NCBI GenBank assembly: GCA_036417435.1
Contig: CM070907.1
Location: 61,922,001-61,986,000 of the forward strand
Length of the DNA: 64,000 nt
Direction of reading: 5' to 3'
Source of the DNA: Inia geoffrensis
Lineage: Eukaryota > Chordata > Mammalia > Artiodactyla > Iniidae
Positions 1 through 11,410 of the stretch are shown piece by piece. How positions within the stretch are numbered: the first letter of the stretch is position 1; each line of letters begins with the position of its first letter. The position numbers were made by a program, and so were the translations under genes. The notes under the pieces were generated by a model. It had not been told where the DNA came from, made no database searches, and saw nothing but the letters and a program-made list of their open reading frames with translations.

Positions 1-289
1 TCTTGCCATCTGACTATTTAGATGACCACCTGCTCTCTAAGACTATACATTTCGGATTCTGTACCTTGCCTATTCAACTGGAGTGCTTCCCAAAAACCTC
101 TGGGCCTAGGTCCGGTTATTTTTCCTTTTTTCCCTTCTGCTTCTAGATCCTGGACCCACCCATGTTTGCCTTGCTTCTTTCTCTGCTCTGTAGGACCAGG
201 AACACTTAATAGTGAAAGATGCTCTTGGGGGTATCAAGCCCACTTTAAGATATCTAACAGTATTTGAATATTGGAGAGCTATATTTAAA
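1..289. other. Unassigned non-coding DNA
   Basis: Unique-looking sequence with no repeat family I recognise and no convincing reading frame. The short open frames lack any known motif. Confidence 0.5.
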
Positions 290-400
290 GCTCTAGTCCA
301 ACACTTCCGTTTTACCGATGAGGACCCTGAAGCCCAAAAGGGGAAGTGACTTTCCCCAGGCTGCACAGATAGCCTGTGGTCGAACCACTGCTAAAGTCCA
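290..400 (+). repeat. MIR SINE fragment
   Basis: The segment from about 312 has the MIR core order: 'ttttaccgatgagg', then 'ctgaagccc', then 'gaagtgactttccccagg' and a degraded 'cacagatag'. It is diverged, as expected for an old mammalian MIR. Confidence 0.65.
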
Positions 401-755
401 AGTCCCCTGTGTCACTGTCAAGAAGTGTCCTTTTCACTATACTCTTTCACCTTGACGGACCTGCTTTTCACAAATCAGAGTTCTGTGAAACAAGGATCAC
501 AGACTCACATGCAGGCACTATGAAGAAGATATTGATACTAAGCTACAGCCAACACCTTTTCAAACTAAATAGATCGAATTTGATTAATCTAATCTCCTTC
601 AAGGACATAGGAGTATATAAAGAACCAGGAAGAGACAGGAGCTTTAATTTATTCCAAATAGAATAACATTTTTGAATTTCTCTTCTGGGTGTCAATAAGC
701 TTAGAGAAGATGGTCTAGGGATCCAGAGCAATTAATCAATTAAGGAAAGGAAAGA
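401..755. other. Unassigned non-coding DNA
   Basis: No repeat or gene seen. Two overlapping open frames of 60-100 codons on opposite strands have no recognisable domain. Confidence 0.5.
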
Positions 756-970
756 GAGCTTCCCTGGTGGCACAGTGGTTGAGAGTCCGCCTGCCGATGC
801 AGGGGACACGGGTTTGTGCCTCGGTCCGGGAAGATCCCACGTGCCGCGGAGCGGCTGGGCCCGTGAGCCATGGACGCTGGGCCTGCGCGTCCGGAGCCTG
901 TGCTCCACAACGGGAGAGGCCACAGCAGTGAGAGGCCCGCGTACCGCAAAAAAAAAAAAAAAAAAGAAAA
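756..970 (+). mobile_element. CHR-type tRNA-derived SINE, short form
   Basis: The element begins with 'gcttccctggtggcacagtg', continues through the tRNA-related head and ends in 'gcgtaccgc' followed by an A tail (948-970, with one G). It is little diverged, CpG-rich for this window, and matches the SINE family of cetaceans and their relatives. The flanks are A/G-rich ('aaggaaaggaaag' before, 'aaaaggaaggaaa' after), so the target-site duplication is plausible but imperfect. Open frames across it are artefacts of its GC content. Confidence 0.92.
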
Positions 971-1589
971 GGAAGGAAATCAGAAAATGGTAAATAATGA
1001 ATCAGCGAGTGGGTCATAAGTAGCATTCCACAGGAGACGTTCCTGAGACCAAGGCCTTTAAAAACGATTCAATCTATGGCCTAGAAGAAGACATGGAACA
1101 TATGCCAAGTATATCTGTCTAATCAAGTGATATGCGGCACATAATTAAGACGACTGACTAGCCCTTACTGGGGATTCATTAAACCTGAGCTTTATCACAA
1201 GTTTAAAATCAAGTGGGGGAGATGGCTGTGCACACAAATAGGAATAAATCAAGGCATGCAATGAGTGTGGTATAAACAAGAACGCAAAGGAGCTGTTGCA
1301 AAGGAAATGACTTCTCCCACCAATTTGGACTAGCAAGAATACCATGGAAGCAAGGGCTTCTGGGATCTCAGAGGTAGCCTGACCTAACGGGCCAAACTGA
1401 AGCCCTGAGAGATACCCTGGACGCCGCCTTGGTTTTAACTCCTATATCCAGGCAGTCATCAAGTCTGTCGATTTCAATACCTAAACTACCTTGCAGACCA
1501 GCTTTTTTCCTGTGCCGCTACCTTAGTTCAGGGCCTTGTCATTTCTCAGTAGATGTCTGAAGTAAGGCCCTGGCTGATCTTAAGCCTAC
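971..1589. other. Non-coding DNA with possible decayed repeats
   Basis: Positions 1350-1425 ('gatctcagaggtagcctgac' then 'gaagccctgagaga') resemble a MIR-like fragment. 1200-1290 faintly resembles antisense L2. The rest is unassigned. Confidence 0.4.
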
Positions 1590-1860
1590 AGTCTCACCTT
1601 CTTTCAATTCATCCTCCACACTGCTGACAGAATGATCTCACTGCTAATCTGATCACATCACTCTGGAGTTTAAAATCCTCCGATGACTCACCCTTTGCAA
1701 GGCCTTCCCTCATCTGGCCCCTTTCTGCTCAGGTCCTTCTATTCCTTTCCTTGCACATTATGTTCCAGTAATATTGAATTCCCCGCACTCCCCCTAAAAG
1801 ACGCCTTTCGCTCTTTCTAGCTGCATGATTCTTCCCTGGGTCCTCCTCCAAAGTGCATGG
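1590..1860 (+). repeat. L2 LINE 3' region
   Basis: The order 'ccacactgctgacagaatga', 'ctgatcacatcactctggag', 'aaatcctccgatgactcacc' and 'catctggcccctttctgctc' is that of the L2 3' part in sense orientation, strongly diverged. No coding capacity remains. Confidence 0.75.
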
Positions 1861-2125
1861 TTAACAGACGAGCCATTTGGCAATCGGGAGGAATCATATT
1901 CACTGCAGGACTTAGAAGGGCCCTCTATGCCAGTGGTTCTGTCTCCTCCACAGAATTTTCCTGGCAACATCACTCCATCCTAATCAATATCAAGTGTAGA
2001 CTCTCAACCTTGTTTGTGGCTCTTTGGCTGAAACCTTTACATCAAGTAAGGGTGAAACTGTTGGCAGGGAAATCATGAGGGCCAGTTACAGGGAAGTGAA
2101 CAGGATGATTAAAAGGAAAATACCA
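1861..2125. other. Unassigned non-coding DNA
   Basis: A 73-codon open frame starting at 1857 covers part of it. It has no motif and no splice-site support. Confidence 0.45.
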
Positions 2126-2335
2126 GTTCTTAAGTACAGACAATGTGCTTCATGCATTACACATTCTATTTGCTACGTGTACCACATCTAATCTTTGTAA
2201 CAAATTGGCAACCTTTGTTCCTTTAAAGATAAGGAAAATAAGGCTTATACAAACTCATTGCTTCTTCAATGTCACTTAGTGAGGAAGGAGTAAGGATCAC
2301 TTAGCAAAGATTCCAACCCTAATCTCTTATCTTTC
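2126..2335 (+). repeat. MIR SINE
   Basis: Recognisable from 'acaatgtgcttcatgcatta' near the 5' part, through 'aagataaggaaaataaggct' at 2226-2245, to a degraded 'aatgtcacttagtg'. Confidence 0.7.
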
Positions 2336-2589
2336 TACCTTCTTATCAGGGCCACAGCATGGTAACCAGTGCCCCCAAATTGCTTTCTGAACCATTCGAA
2401 GCAAACGTGTTGAATTTAGTTTTAGTGCAATCAACTTTTTTCCCTGGTTCTCTGAAAACGTGCATATTGTAGGTGTGTTACACCTTCTCCCTCCCCCCAC
2501 AAGGAAGTCCGGAGGCAAAGACAGAACACAGCCCATACAAGCAGATCCCAGTTTTTCCTTTCTGGACAAGAGAATTAGAATTGTGACTT

Positions 2590-2710
2590 TATAGAACTTA
2601 AAGTAACTTGAGAGGCTATTTAATGAAATGCTATCTTTTTACAGAACAGAAAACTGGGACCACAAAAATCATACAGTACATGAGCAGCAGAGACCGGACT
2701 GGAAACTCCC
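2590..2710 (+). repeat. MIR-like fragment
   Basis: 'acagaacagaaaactgggac' at 2641-2660 and the following 'catacagtacatgagcagca' parallel the MIR core. It is short and diverged. Confidence 0.5.
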
Positions 2711-2749
2711 AGGCGAGACTAGCTCATTTCCTGAGCCCCGATGGCTGAG

Positions 2750-2905
2750 CACTCTCCCATGTTGCTTCTGTTAATCCTTACAAAATACCTGTAGAGTAGG
2801 TATTGTTACCTCTACCTCACAAGTGGAGGTTAAGTGACTCAACCCAAGTCACACAGCTGGTTACAGGTGGTGCATCAGGGATTCAAACCCAGGTCTACAC
2901 CAGGG
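2750..2905 (+). repeat. MIR SINE
   Basis: A clear MIR 3' half: 'gaggttaagtgactcaaccc' from 2826, 'aagtcacacagctgg' and 'gattcaaacccaggtct' to about 2897. Confidence 0.85.
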
Positions 2906-4340
2906 AGCTTCTGGCTTCAATCCCCCACTCCTCATGAACATTTCAAGTTCCATTTTCAAATATCCATGGACAAAAAGGAGGGGGTTTTGCCAGAGGCTAC
3001 AGCCCTGTGACGCAAGTTGCTCAGTCAATTTAGATGGATCCTTTGGCAGCTCACTCCAAACAAGATAGAACACCAAACAATGACTCCAATGTATGAACAT
3101 TCATTTCTTTTAAACACTTAAACGTCAAGGATTTTTTTAAAGACCTTATCTTATGTATATCATAGTAAAGTTCTTAGAATATTGAACTTATTTTACTTAT
3201 AGAAAGCCATTTTCTTATCTACTGACTTCTACAAGTAAAATCAAGTAAACACACACCCTTGCTCCATACACCTATGAAAACTAGAGCGATGCAGTAAAAA
3301 AGGCAGAAAACGCAGCTTTTTAATAATCAAGGGTAGAACCATACCATGTAGAAAAATAAAATATGAGCAGGCCTCTGAAGGTGGAAACAAGACCCTATTA
3401 AAAACCGCCAACTTTTATTTCTATCATTTAGAAAACTCCCAAGGGCAAAAACAAAAACCCGAAACGCTGACTCTAAAAGTCCTTGACGAAATACCCATTT
3501 AGAAATTAATATTTATCACATTTTCAGTGTTCCTGACACAACGGCTCCTTATACGCTGATGTTTATGAATACAAATTTGCTGGCTCTGTGGACATATATT
3601 ACCTTTTCAGAAAATAACAAGGGAGGCAGATGCCTTATGATTTCTAGAGCTAGAAATCTACCAAGAATGGACGGCAACATTTATGACAAATAAAACTGAA
3701 ATCAATGGACCACAGAGATCTTAGTCATACACTGATTCAATTAATTATAATGAGAAAATAGACAATGGCTCTCTCACCATTTAAGACAATTTAGAAAACA
3801 TCGGTGATGTGCTTTCTGTCTTATTCTCTCTTAGATTAATGTGGAAGAAATAGATAAAAGGTGGATGGATGGTGGAGCTAGGGTTGGCGAGGGGTTCAGA
3901 GAGCGTAAGATCACATCCAATGGCTCTGAACTAAGTGTCCATAGTATCACAAAGCACTTAGTATCATATTTCAAATATCATTATTATGCTACAATTGTTC
4001 CTTAATACCTCCTTTATATAAGTTTAAAAGCCCCAGTAAATAACAATGAACAAACCATAGACCAGTTTTAGTTCTTGCTACAGATTTTGGAGACATTTCT
4101 GGACTTTTTTTTCTGGCTGAGTCATTCTTTTGTGCAACATAACCTGAAAATGTCAGATGCTGTGCACTTGAACCTATAATCTAATAAGACAGACAAATAG
4201 AATTTCCACAGCACTGACATCAAGTTTAGATGTAAGTGTCATAATGGAGAAGTGTGTGAATTCCTGCTTCTGCATCTGTAATCTCTAGCACCCTATAGCT
4301 GTGCTTAGCTAAAGTCTGTCCCATAACACATGGTTATAAT
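2906..4340. other. Unassigned AT-rich non-coding DNA
   Basis: About 1.4 kb in which I recognise no interspersed repeat and no gene. It could hold conserved non-coding sequence or repeats too decayed to see by eye. Confidence 0.45.
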
Positions 4341-4344
4341 ATGT

Positions 4345-4410
4345 ATGGTTGTGATGGTGATGGTAATAGTGATGATGATGGTAATAGTGATGATGATAAT
4401 GATGATATTA
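4345..4410 (+). repeat. GAT/GGT-type imperfect microsatellite
   Basis: Interrupted (gat/ggt/aat)n run made of 'gtgatggtgatggtaatagt' and 'gatgatgatggtaatagtga' units. It directly abuts the 5' end of the next MIR. Confidence 0.8.
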
Positions 4411-4414
4411 CCAT

Positions 4415-4605
4415 TCACTGAGACCTTAGATACATGAGACACTGCGCAGGGAGTTAAATGTCCATTGAACTCTCAGAATAACCCAGAGAAGTAATTATGA
4501 TTAATCTTCATTGTAACTGAAGCAACCTAGGCTGCTGAAGTTAAGAGAATTGCCCAAGGTAGCACAGCTACTAACTGACACAACGTTAGGGAAAAAAATA
4601 GATCC
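4415..4605 (+). repeat. MIR SINE
   Basis: Near full-length pattern. 'ttaagagaattgcccaaggt' at 4541-4560 is followed by 'agcacagctactaactgaca'. Confidence 0.8.
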
Positions 4606-5970
4606 CAGCTCAATAGGAACATAAAACAAAGAGTGTTTTATACTGTCTTCGGCCCCATGTGATGGAGCTAAGCACCAGCCATCCTTCCAAACTGACTGCT
4701 CTGAGTTTGCTCCGTTGCCAGCTGAAGCACCTGCCCCAGGAAAGGCCCCATGATTTTAAGCTTTAGTTTTCCAACCATCCTCCTACACTCTGCTTCCCAG
4801 GACTTACTCTAGTGGCCTCTGTTCTAAGGACTGGAGTTCTATGCCAGAAGCAGAGCCCAGCATGTGAGGTCTAACAGAAGATCCCCAAGATAATAACTTC
4901 TGGAACTCACACTCTATGATTCTTCCTAGTCTAGGCTCTTTGAAAACTAGAAACAAGTCTTTTAATCTCCACTAACTGACAGTGCCTGACATTGAATCAT
5001 GATGAATGAATGCCCTTATCAGGCTCAGAGGTCGCGCCTCATTAACTGGATCTACTTCCTGCTGTCTGATGCCTCAGCCCTGGGTCCACTCTTCCATGCA
5101 AGGCCTGTAGGCCTGGCTCGGTCCTCTGTCTCTGCTCACCTGTAACCATCACGCCACTGCCTGGGTCTGCAGATATGAAAGGAGTACAGCAGAGAGCGTG
5201 GAGTAAATGGAACTACTAGGTCCACAGTGATACTTGACTTGGGTCTTAAGGAATAGTTAAGAGCCTTCTAGAAGAAAAAGAGACGTAAGCAAAGGCAGAA
5301 GAGTTCTAAGTGTAGACAGTATGTTTGAAGAATGTCACCAGCCCAATGGGACTAAAACAAAGGTAGAGCAGTTTTGTGGTAGTAGAAGGATAGACAGCAA
5401 GGAGTTCCAGAAATGTAATGCGCCCTCACTATTGCACTCATCCCCAAGACACATGAAGCATTCACAGGAATATGGGATTACACGGTCAGGTGCAATCCAC
5501 TGTTCTCAGATTGCCTGTGTGTTCTGCAGAGCCTCCACACTTGGTAAACTCCCTGCAGGGGTCAGTCACAGGTTTTCAGAACATAATCAATACCTGCTGA
5601 CATCAGCTATCAAATGGGGCGTTACTTGAAAATCAGGAAGGAGTATGATTATCCCTGCTGAGGGCATCTCAGTGAACCTTTTCTCTGCACTTATCCATCC
5701 TTCTTCCTGACAGATATGGTAATGCAGAAGGTTTTTATCCTTCAGAATAATCATCAACTCAGATATTATGACCCCTCCAGGGGGAAACTAGCTGAGAGTT
5801 TGCTGGGAACCTTCAATTCCATTCAATGGTATAAAACGTCTATTATGTGTGAGCGTTCTTTATCATGGTATCAACACTAAGTTCAAAGCAAACCCCAGCC
5901 AGTTCTAAGAGAACACCTATGTCTTACACATGCAGGAAACAACAATCATATACCATCGTTATTATGTTTT
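4606..5970. other. Non-coding DNA, possible antisense L2 remnant
   Basis: 5245-5420 (purine-rich, 'gcaaaggcagaagagttcta', 'gacagcaaggagttccagaa') weakly resembles reverse-oriented L2. The remainder is unassigned. A 102-codon open frame from 5321 lies in this segment and shows no domain. Confidence 0.35.
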
Positions 5971-5979
5971 GTTTTTTCC

Positions 5980-6205
5980 TGTTTTTTTTTTTTTTAACTT
6001 CTAAGAGACATCATGCTCTGATAGATTACCTAACCTATCTCTGTGCCTCTGTTTCCTCATCTGTAATACAAGAATAACAATACTTACCTTACAGGACTAT
6101 GGTGAGGATTAAATAGGTGGGTATATCTAAAGTGCTTCACACAGGATCTGGCAAAAGTTTACTCATTACTTTATTGGGATCATCATCATTAATAAAGTAT
6201 TCAGT
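5980..6205 (-). repeat. MIR SINE
   Basis: Reverse MIR: 'tgcctctgtttcctcatctg' near 6043, then 'taatacaagaataacaatac' and 'gtgaggattaaata' near 6101. A T run at 5985-5996 lies just upstream. Confidence 0.85.
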
Positions 6206-7204
6206 ACAGTCTGTTTTAACTACTTGTTCATCACAGCTGACAAAAATCTATAAGGCAGGTAAATGAATCTGAAATGTCTACTTTTACGGTTGCCGCACAA
6301 CCACAAAAAGAAATGGCTTATTCCCTACTTTATCCACTATAGGGTTTCGATGCACAAATTGAGGCACAAATTTGGACTAACTTATTGATATCTATGATAA
6401 AATCCATTTTATTTGATTACTGTGAAATGGATCAGCATTATATGTGGGTTAAAATTTTGGCTCCTTAGATTTTATCTGAAAAGCTCAGGTGAGTGGCCTT
6501 TGATCACTCTGCTTAAAGGACGTATCCAAATGCAGTATATAATCAAGACTGACCTATCCAATGACACTTGGAGAAAATGAAACAGGAATAAAAACAGTGC
6601 TTAAGACTATGAAACTATTTATATATAATCTCCCTGACTCAGGATGCTGCTTGAGAGTAGCTTCTTGCCACTTCCAAGTTTTAATGCCTTAATTATGGAG
6701 CAATGTTTAATTATGTATTTTACTATGCATAACAAATATAAATTACATACCTGATTTTTCAAAATTGTATTAAAAATATGTATCATTTATCCTTGAAAAT
6801 GAAAGGCCTTTTTCAGGATGGATAAAGCTGTTTGGGGAATAGAGTATGGATGGAATTAATGGTCCCCACATTAATCATTTATTTTATGAAAATGTGAAGG
6901 TCATTCTCCACTTTAAGATACCTCTGAATTCCTTTTGCAAGGTCTGGTAGCTGAATTTCAATATGTAAAGTGGAGGAGTATACACTGCGCACTACTATCC
7001 CCCTAAGGGTATACAGCTTTTATTTAATAAAGATGTTATTCCAAGAAGCTTTACTATAGCATTGTTGCATACAAAAACCTGTCTTGGAAGGGTGATTAGT
7101 GTTAGTAAGGGCAGGTGGCTTGTCTCTTTGGGTAGAAGTATGGATGTCATTGCACATGCCTGTGAATATTTCCCAAGTCAGAGGCTGAGGTTCACGATGT
7201 CAAA
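6206..7204. other. Unassigned AT-rich non-coding DNA
   Basis: Nothing gene-like and no clear repeat seen. Confidence 0.45.
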
Positions 7205-7283
7205 TCTATAGATAGCATTTGCTGAGTACCTTCTGGGAGCCAGGTATTGTGTTAAAACATTTTATTTTATATATATATGTATA

Positions 7284-7317
<34 letters not shown>

Positions 7318-7670
7318 TTTTGCGGTACGCGGGCCTCTCACTGTTTTGGCCTCTCCCGTTGTGGAGCACAGGCTCCGGACGCGCAGGCTCAGCAGCCATG
7401 GCTCACGGGCCCAGCCGCTCTGTGGCATGTGGGATCTTCCCGGACCGGGGCACGAACCCGTGTCCCCTGCATCGGCAGGCGGACTCTCAACCACTGTGCC
7501 ACCAGGGAAGCCCATTTTATTATATTTTATATACTGCTATGAACATGAATCAAGTACAAGACACCATGTAAAAGTTCAGTGTTCATTTCAGATAATCTTT
7601 ATATTATGTTCTCCCATTTTATAGATGAAGACAATAAAGCATCTTGCTGAAAATCATGCGACTAGAAATG
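7205..7670 (+). repeat. MIR SINE split by a later SINE insertion
   Basis: The 5' part ('gctgagtaccttctgggagc', 'caggtattgtgttaaaacat') ends at 7266. The 3' part resumes after the inserted SINE with 'cccattttatagatgaagac' at 7614-7633 and 'gcatcttgctgaaaatcatg'. The two halves fit as one MIR. Confidence 0.75.
7267..7512 (-). mobile_element. CHR-type tRNA-derived SINE, short form, nested in a MIR
   Basis: Read on the minus strand it runs from 'gggcttccctggtggcacag' to 'gcgtaccgca' and a long A tail (plus-strand T run about 7301-7321). An AT dinucleotide run at 7268-7300 adjoins the tail. A direct repeat 'cattttatt' occurs at 7258-7266 and 7513-7521 and is the expected target-site duplication. 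The internal promoter B-box region ('gggttcgtgccc' in sense) is preserved. Open frames of 80-115 codons crossing it are repeat artefacts. Confidence 0.93.
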
Positions 7671-7864
7671 ACCACCAAACTCCAAAGGCCAAGTTCTTTC
7701 ATTATCCTTGATGCATGTTATCCCGAGGGAAAATTAGGATCCATGAATTCAAGGTGGGGTTTTGGAGCAGGTGAGGCCAGGGCACATGAGTCACAGGGCC
7801 TGCTCTGGACCTTCAGGTTTGACTCACTCTGATGGTTGAGATGGTAGTTAATGGCTTAAAACAC
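7671..7864. other. Unassigned non-coding DNA
   Basis: Short gap between two MIR copies with no feature recognised. Confidence 0.4.
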
Positions 7865-8090
7865 TAAGGCCAGATAGAAATGGGCTTCATTCTGGCTTCA
7901 CTGGTTGTGTGACCTTTTTCACGTCATTTCTCTGCTCTAAAACTCAGTTTCTCATCTATAACGCAGTGATCATGGTACCTATTTCATACATGTGTTGAGA
8001 GGACCGAATGATTAACATGTTGAATGCTTTGTGTAGCGTATCATAAGCCATCGATAAATGTTAGCTGTTGTTGTTATTTTTTCCTCCTCC
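7865..8090 (-). repeat. MIR SINE
   Basis: Reverse MIR: 'ggttgtgtgacctttttcac' near 7904, 'aactcagtttctcatctata' at 7941-7960, ending in 'cgataaatgttagctgttgt'. Confidence 0.85.
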
Positions 8091-8690
8091 TCTAATGATT
8101 TTAATTACCATTCTGGGTTTCTGCAAATGAAATGACCCCCATCCATTTCTTTCCCTGTTCACTTTGAATCTCAAATTTGAAATGTGTAGAACCTAAAACA
8201 TCAAAGGTTCATACGACTCTCCCTTTTCCACTTTATGTCCCAGCCTTGACACCAATATCCCTTCTTTCTTGATCTCATCTCATTGTTCTTTGTTCTATTT
8301 TAGTCTCTCCAAGATACATGTCAAAAATCAACCCCACAATCATTACTCCTGGATAGTTTATCAAGAGAAAAAGAAAGACTACCATTAAATGCTGTTAAGG
8401 AAAATGTTCCCCAACCAAGAAGAAACTGAATCTCACATTTTCTGTCCAAGAAAATCAGTGTTTCAGTAGATGTGTGCTGTGGCACATCTATGGATGTGCA
8501 GCAAAACCATTTTTTCTTTTCTTTTTTTTTCTAATTAAGGAAGAGGATGGAACTGTCTCCTGCAAGTAAAAGCACTTAGAATACCAGTAACCAACTGCAA
8601 AGAGCATGAATTAGAGTGAAAGTTCACTAAGTCTGACTAACCAGGAGAAAGGATGGTCTGCCTCACTAACATATTCTGTTAAATAATAAG
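8091..8690. other. Unassigned non-coding DNA
   Basis: Pyrimidine-rich then AT-rich sequence. No repeat family or gene recognised. Confidence 0.45.
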
Positions 8691-8990
8691 GTTGTATCAC
8701 CTAATGATTAAGAGCATGCGGTTTGTGGTAAGACATTCTGGGATTTGAAATCCTGGTCTGCCATTTATTGGCTGTGCAACCTCAGCAAAGTTACTTAACC
8801 TTTCGAAGCCTGAGTTTTCACATATAAAATATGTATGGGAATAGTTCTAACTTATGTACTGCTGCTTAGGATTAAACAAAATAATATAAAGCATTATCTT
8901 AACACAGGTCCTGGCACACAGTACACGCTCAATAAAAGGTTGCAGCGACTGTTATTAACATTATTGTTATCATCATCTTCACCATCATTA
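8691..8990 (-). repeat. MIR SINE, near full length
   Basis: Shows the reverse MIR layout: 'taatgattaagagcatgcgg', 'tcagcaaagttacttaacct' from 8782, 'tcctggcacacagtacacgc' and 'tcaataaaaggttgcagcga'. A run of att/atc triplets closes it. Confidence 0.88.
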
Positions 8991-9139
8991 TAGTACTGCA
9001 CATAAACAGAAATAACTGAAAAAAAAACTAATAAAATGATGCCAAATATTGATCTTTGTGTGTCCTTGGGGAATAAACAAGGATGGCTTGTAATTACCTG
9101 GTAATTGTTGACATACAAATTTGGATTCAACTAACAAGA

Positions 9140-9310
9140 CTGAGTGGCTACTGTGTGAAAGAGCTTTGCATTAGATTAGATTATTACAGGATTTAATCCT
9201 CACACAAGTCTATTTAACAGTTTAGAAAATAGTCACAGAATAGTTGCTCTTCCAAGATTACATAGCAGACCAAGAAGGTAAACACAGTGACACAGTGTCC
9301 TGCCCACAGT
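9140..9310 (+). repeat. MIR SINE
   Basis: 'gctactgtgtgaaagagctt', 'ggatttaatcctcacacaag' and 'caagattacatagcag' follow the MIR sense order. Confidence 0.7.
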
Positions 9311-9394
9311 TAAGGGCTGGATGATTAGTTACTGAATGAATGAATGGATGAAGGATATTGGTGTGGTTTTGTCTTAACACTGAATTTAAAGTTT

Positions 9395-9605
9395 CTGATT
9401 GTAAATATTCTAGTTGGATTTCTTAATTCTCACTTACTGACTGTGTGATCTTGATAGTTGTTTCATCTGATCCTCAGTTTTCCTGCCTATAAAATAGGGA
9501 TAAATATATCTGCCCCACAGAATTAATGTGAGAATGAAATGAGATAAAATATAAACAGTATCTAGCATCATGCCTAGTTCATAGCAAGTGCTTAATACAT
9601 GCTAG
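9395..9605 (-). repeat. MIR SINE
   Basis: 'cctcagttttcctgcctata' from about 9472, 'gaatgaaatgagataaaata' and 'gcaagtgcttaatacatgct' are the reverse MIR hallmarks. Confidence 0.85.
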
Positions 9606-10445
9606 TGCCCCTGCCTTTTTCCCATGAACTGAAGTCTATCAGTTCCCCAAACTCTCACAGCCTTCTCCTTACCATAGATGGTCCATTATCACCATTTCCC
9701 CCCCTTCTCCAGGACAATAATTTGCCTTCCAAGACACTTCGAAAATCCAGACTCTGTATTACTTTCTTTGAGTATAAAGCCATTCACTAGGGTGCCATAC
9801 ACACACCTCAGTTCCAGTCATGCCCATTTTCTCTCCAACTTTATCTTTCCAGGTCTTCTTTAAGATATAGTCTTACAGATATTCTTCACCTCTTCACCTC
9901 TCACTGGGACCCTCTGCCTTCTTCAAAACAGTTCCAGAATTCATAAAGTCATGACGTGTTTTTTTCTTACCTTATCTGTCAATATATCATTTGCCAGGTT
10001 TTAAGCAGTATTAGAAATCCACCTCCTCCAGGAAGTTTTCCTAGATTAAACTCATAAAATTGAACCTCTTTTTGCACCCTGTATCACTTGGGAATGGACT
10101 TCCTATTTTCCTAGCCCTCACTCCACTTGTACGTTTAGGGTATCGCTCAACCCTGATTTAAACCTTTAGTTTACACAAAATATAAATTCTTTATTGTCCA
10201 TTAATATGTTGGGTTATGTCCAAGTTTCTTATAACTATATCGTAAGAGAATGTGAATGTGTTCTTTTGACTATAAGCTCTTAGAATGTATCAATTTGTTC
10301 ATGCTCCAAACACTTTATCAACAGTTTGCATTATAGCACTACCATATTGTAGTACAATTCCTTATTTACCTGTTGGACTCTTATTCATCTTTGTGTTACC
10401 AGTGTATTCCATAAGGCCTAGCAGATAATAAGGCTCAAAAAGACC
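9606..10445 (+). repeat. L2 LINE fragments
   Basis: 10020-10140 carries 'cacctcctccaggaagtttt' and a following block typical of L2. 10255-10445 resembles the L2 3' end ('gactataagctcttagaatg', 'ctttgtgttaccagtgtatt'). 9606-9990 is pyrimidine-rich and less certain. More than one fragment is possible. Confidence 0.6.
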
Positions 10446-10554
10446 CTGAATAAAATGTCTGCTACTTTGTAGTCTACTTCTATGAAGACATAGGGGCTTA
10501 CAATTCTTTTAGCTTAAGTGACAAAGGAAAAAGAGGAGAAAAAGAAAAACGGCA
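10446..10554. other. Unassigned non-coding DNA
   Basis: Short gap with a purine-rich stretch near 10520-10550. Confidence 0.4.
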
Positions 10555-10765
10555 ATACTGGTTAAGAATTATAGCTGGGTGCTACACAAAGGGCTTTATA
10601 TACATCATTTAACAGTCTCTATAACAAGCACATGAAGGAGGTATCATTATTTTTAAAGATGAGGGAATTGAGGCACAGAGACATTAAATAACTTTCTCAA
10701 ACTTAAGCAATCAACAAAAGCCTAGGTTTGAAACCTTGGTACAGTCTGTGTTTTTAACCATTATT
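10555..10765 (+). repeat. MIR SINE
   Basis: Strong core at 10659-10680 ('gatgagggaattgaggcaca'). It is preceded by 'gggctttatatacatcattt' and ends near 'tttgaaaccttggta'. Confidence 0.87.
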
Positions 10766-10869
10766 AAACAATGTACTTGTTTTGTCTAAGTGGTTTCTGA
10801 ATTCATTATACCATGCTTTCCTTCTATTCATGGAATTAGATTCTAGCTACTTATTATATGTGCAAGGCT

Positions 10870-11312
10870 TTCATGAATCTGGCCCAACCCTTCCTTCCAG
10901 ATACAACTCTCAGTACCCTGATACGGAGCTCTCCAGCCAGAATAAATACACTCAGTTTCCTTAAAATGCTCCTGTCTCTCTGCTCTGTTTTCTCACCCTG
11001 GAATGCTGTCCTACCTTCCTCTGCCTATTAAAATCCCCCTCGTTCTTTATGATCACTTTGTTTTCAATATTCTCCGCAAAGTATAGTCTATGCCTGGCTG
11101 GTATTCTTTGTTTCTTCTTTGGTGTGTCCAAACTCTTGGTTTTTAACTGGAGATACAAACTGCTTTGTGGTTGATTAGTGGCATGCTTACCTCTGACATT
11201 AAAATGTAAACTCCTTGAAGGCAAAAATTCTGTCTTATAAGTCTTGGTACAGTCACAGTGCCTTACACATTCCCTAGTAAACATGTACTCACAGTTTTGT
11301 GAATGGATGATA
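10870..11312 (+). repeat. L2 LINE 3' end
   Basis: 'ttctcaccctggaatgctgt' near 10989 and the 3' block 'aatgtaaactccttgaaggc', 'cacagtgccttacacattcc' and 'gtgaatggatga' follow the L2 3' end. A 107-codon minus-strand open frame (10961-11284) lies antisense to this repeat and is discounted. Confidence 0.78.
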
Positions 11313-11316
11313 AAGT

Positions 11317-11410
11317 AAAAAAAAAAAAAAAAAAGGGGGAGGAGGGGAGAAGAGGGAAAAGAGAGAGCAGGAAAAGTGGCAGGGAGTCAGAGGCAGAGAG
11401 GGAGAGATTA
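11317..11410 (+). repeat. A run and purine-rich tract
   Basis: A homopolymer A run at about 11318-11334 passes into a G/A-only tract ('gggggaggaggggagaagag' and on). It starts right at the end of the L2 copy. Confidence 0.85.

Noticed and set aside
756..970. Possible tRNA gene (A/B-box-like promoter motifs)
   Set aside because: The tRNA-like head is the promoter part of a SINE with a long body and A tail. It cannot fold as a mature tRNA.
4345..4410. Short direct repeats that might suggest a CRISPR-like array
   Set aside because: Period of 3 bases with no unique spacers: an ordinary microsatellite in a mammalian genome.
7219..7624. Overlapping 80-115-codon frames on both strands
   Set aside because: These are frames through the GC-rich body of a CHR SINE. 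The same peptides occur at the other SINE copy near 740-1026.
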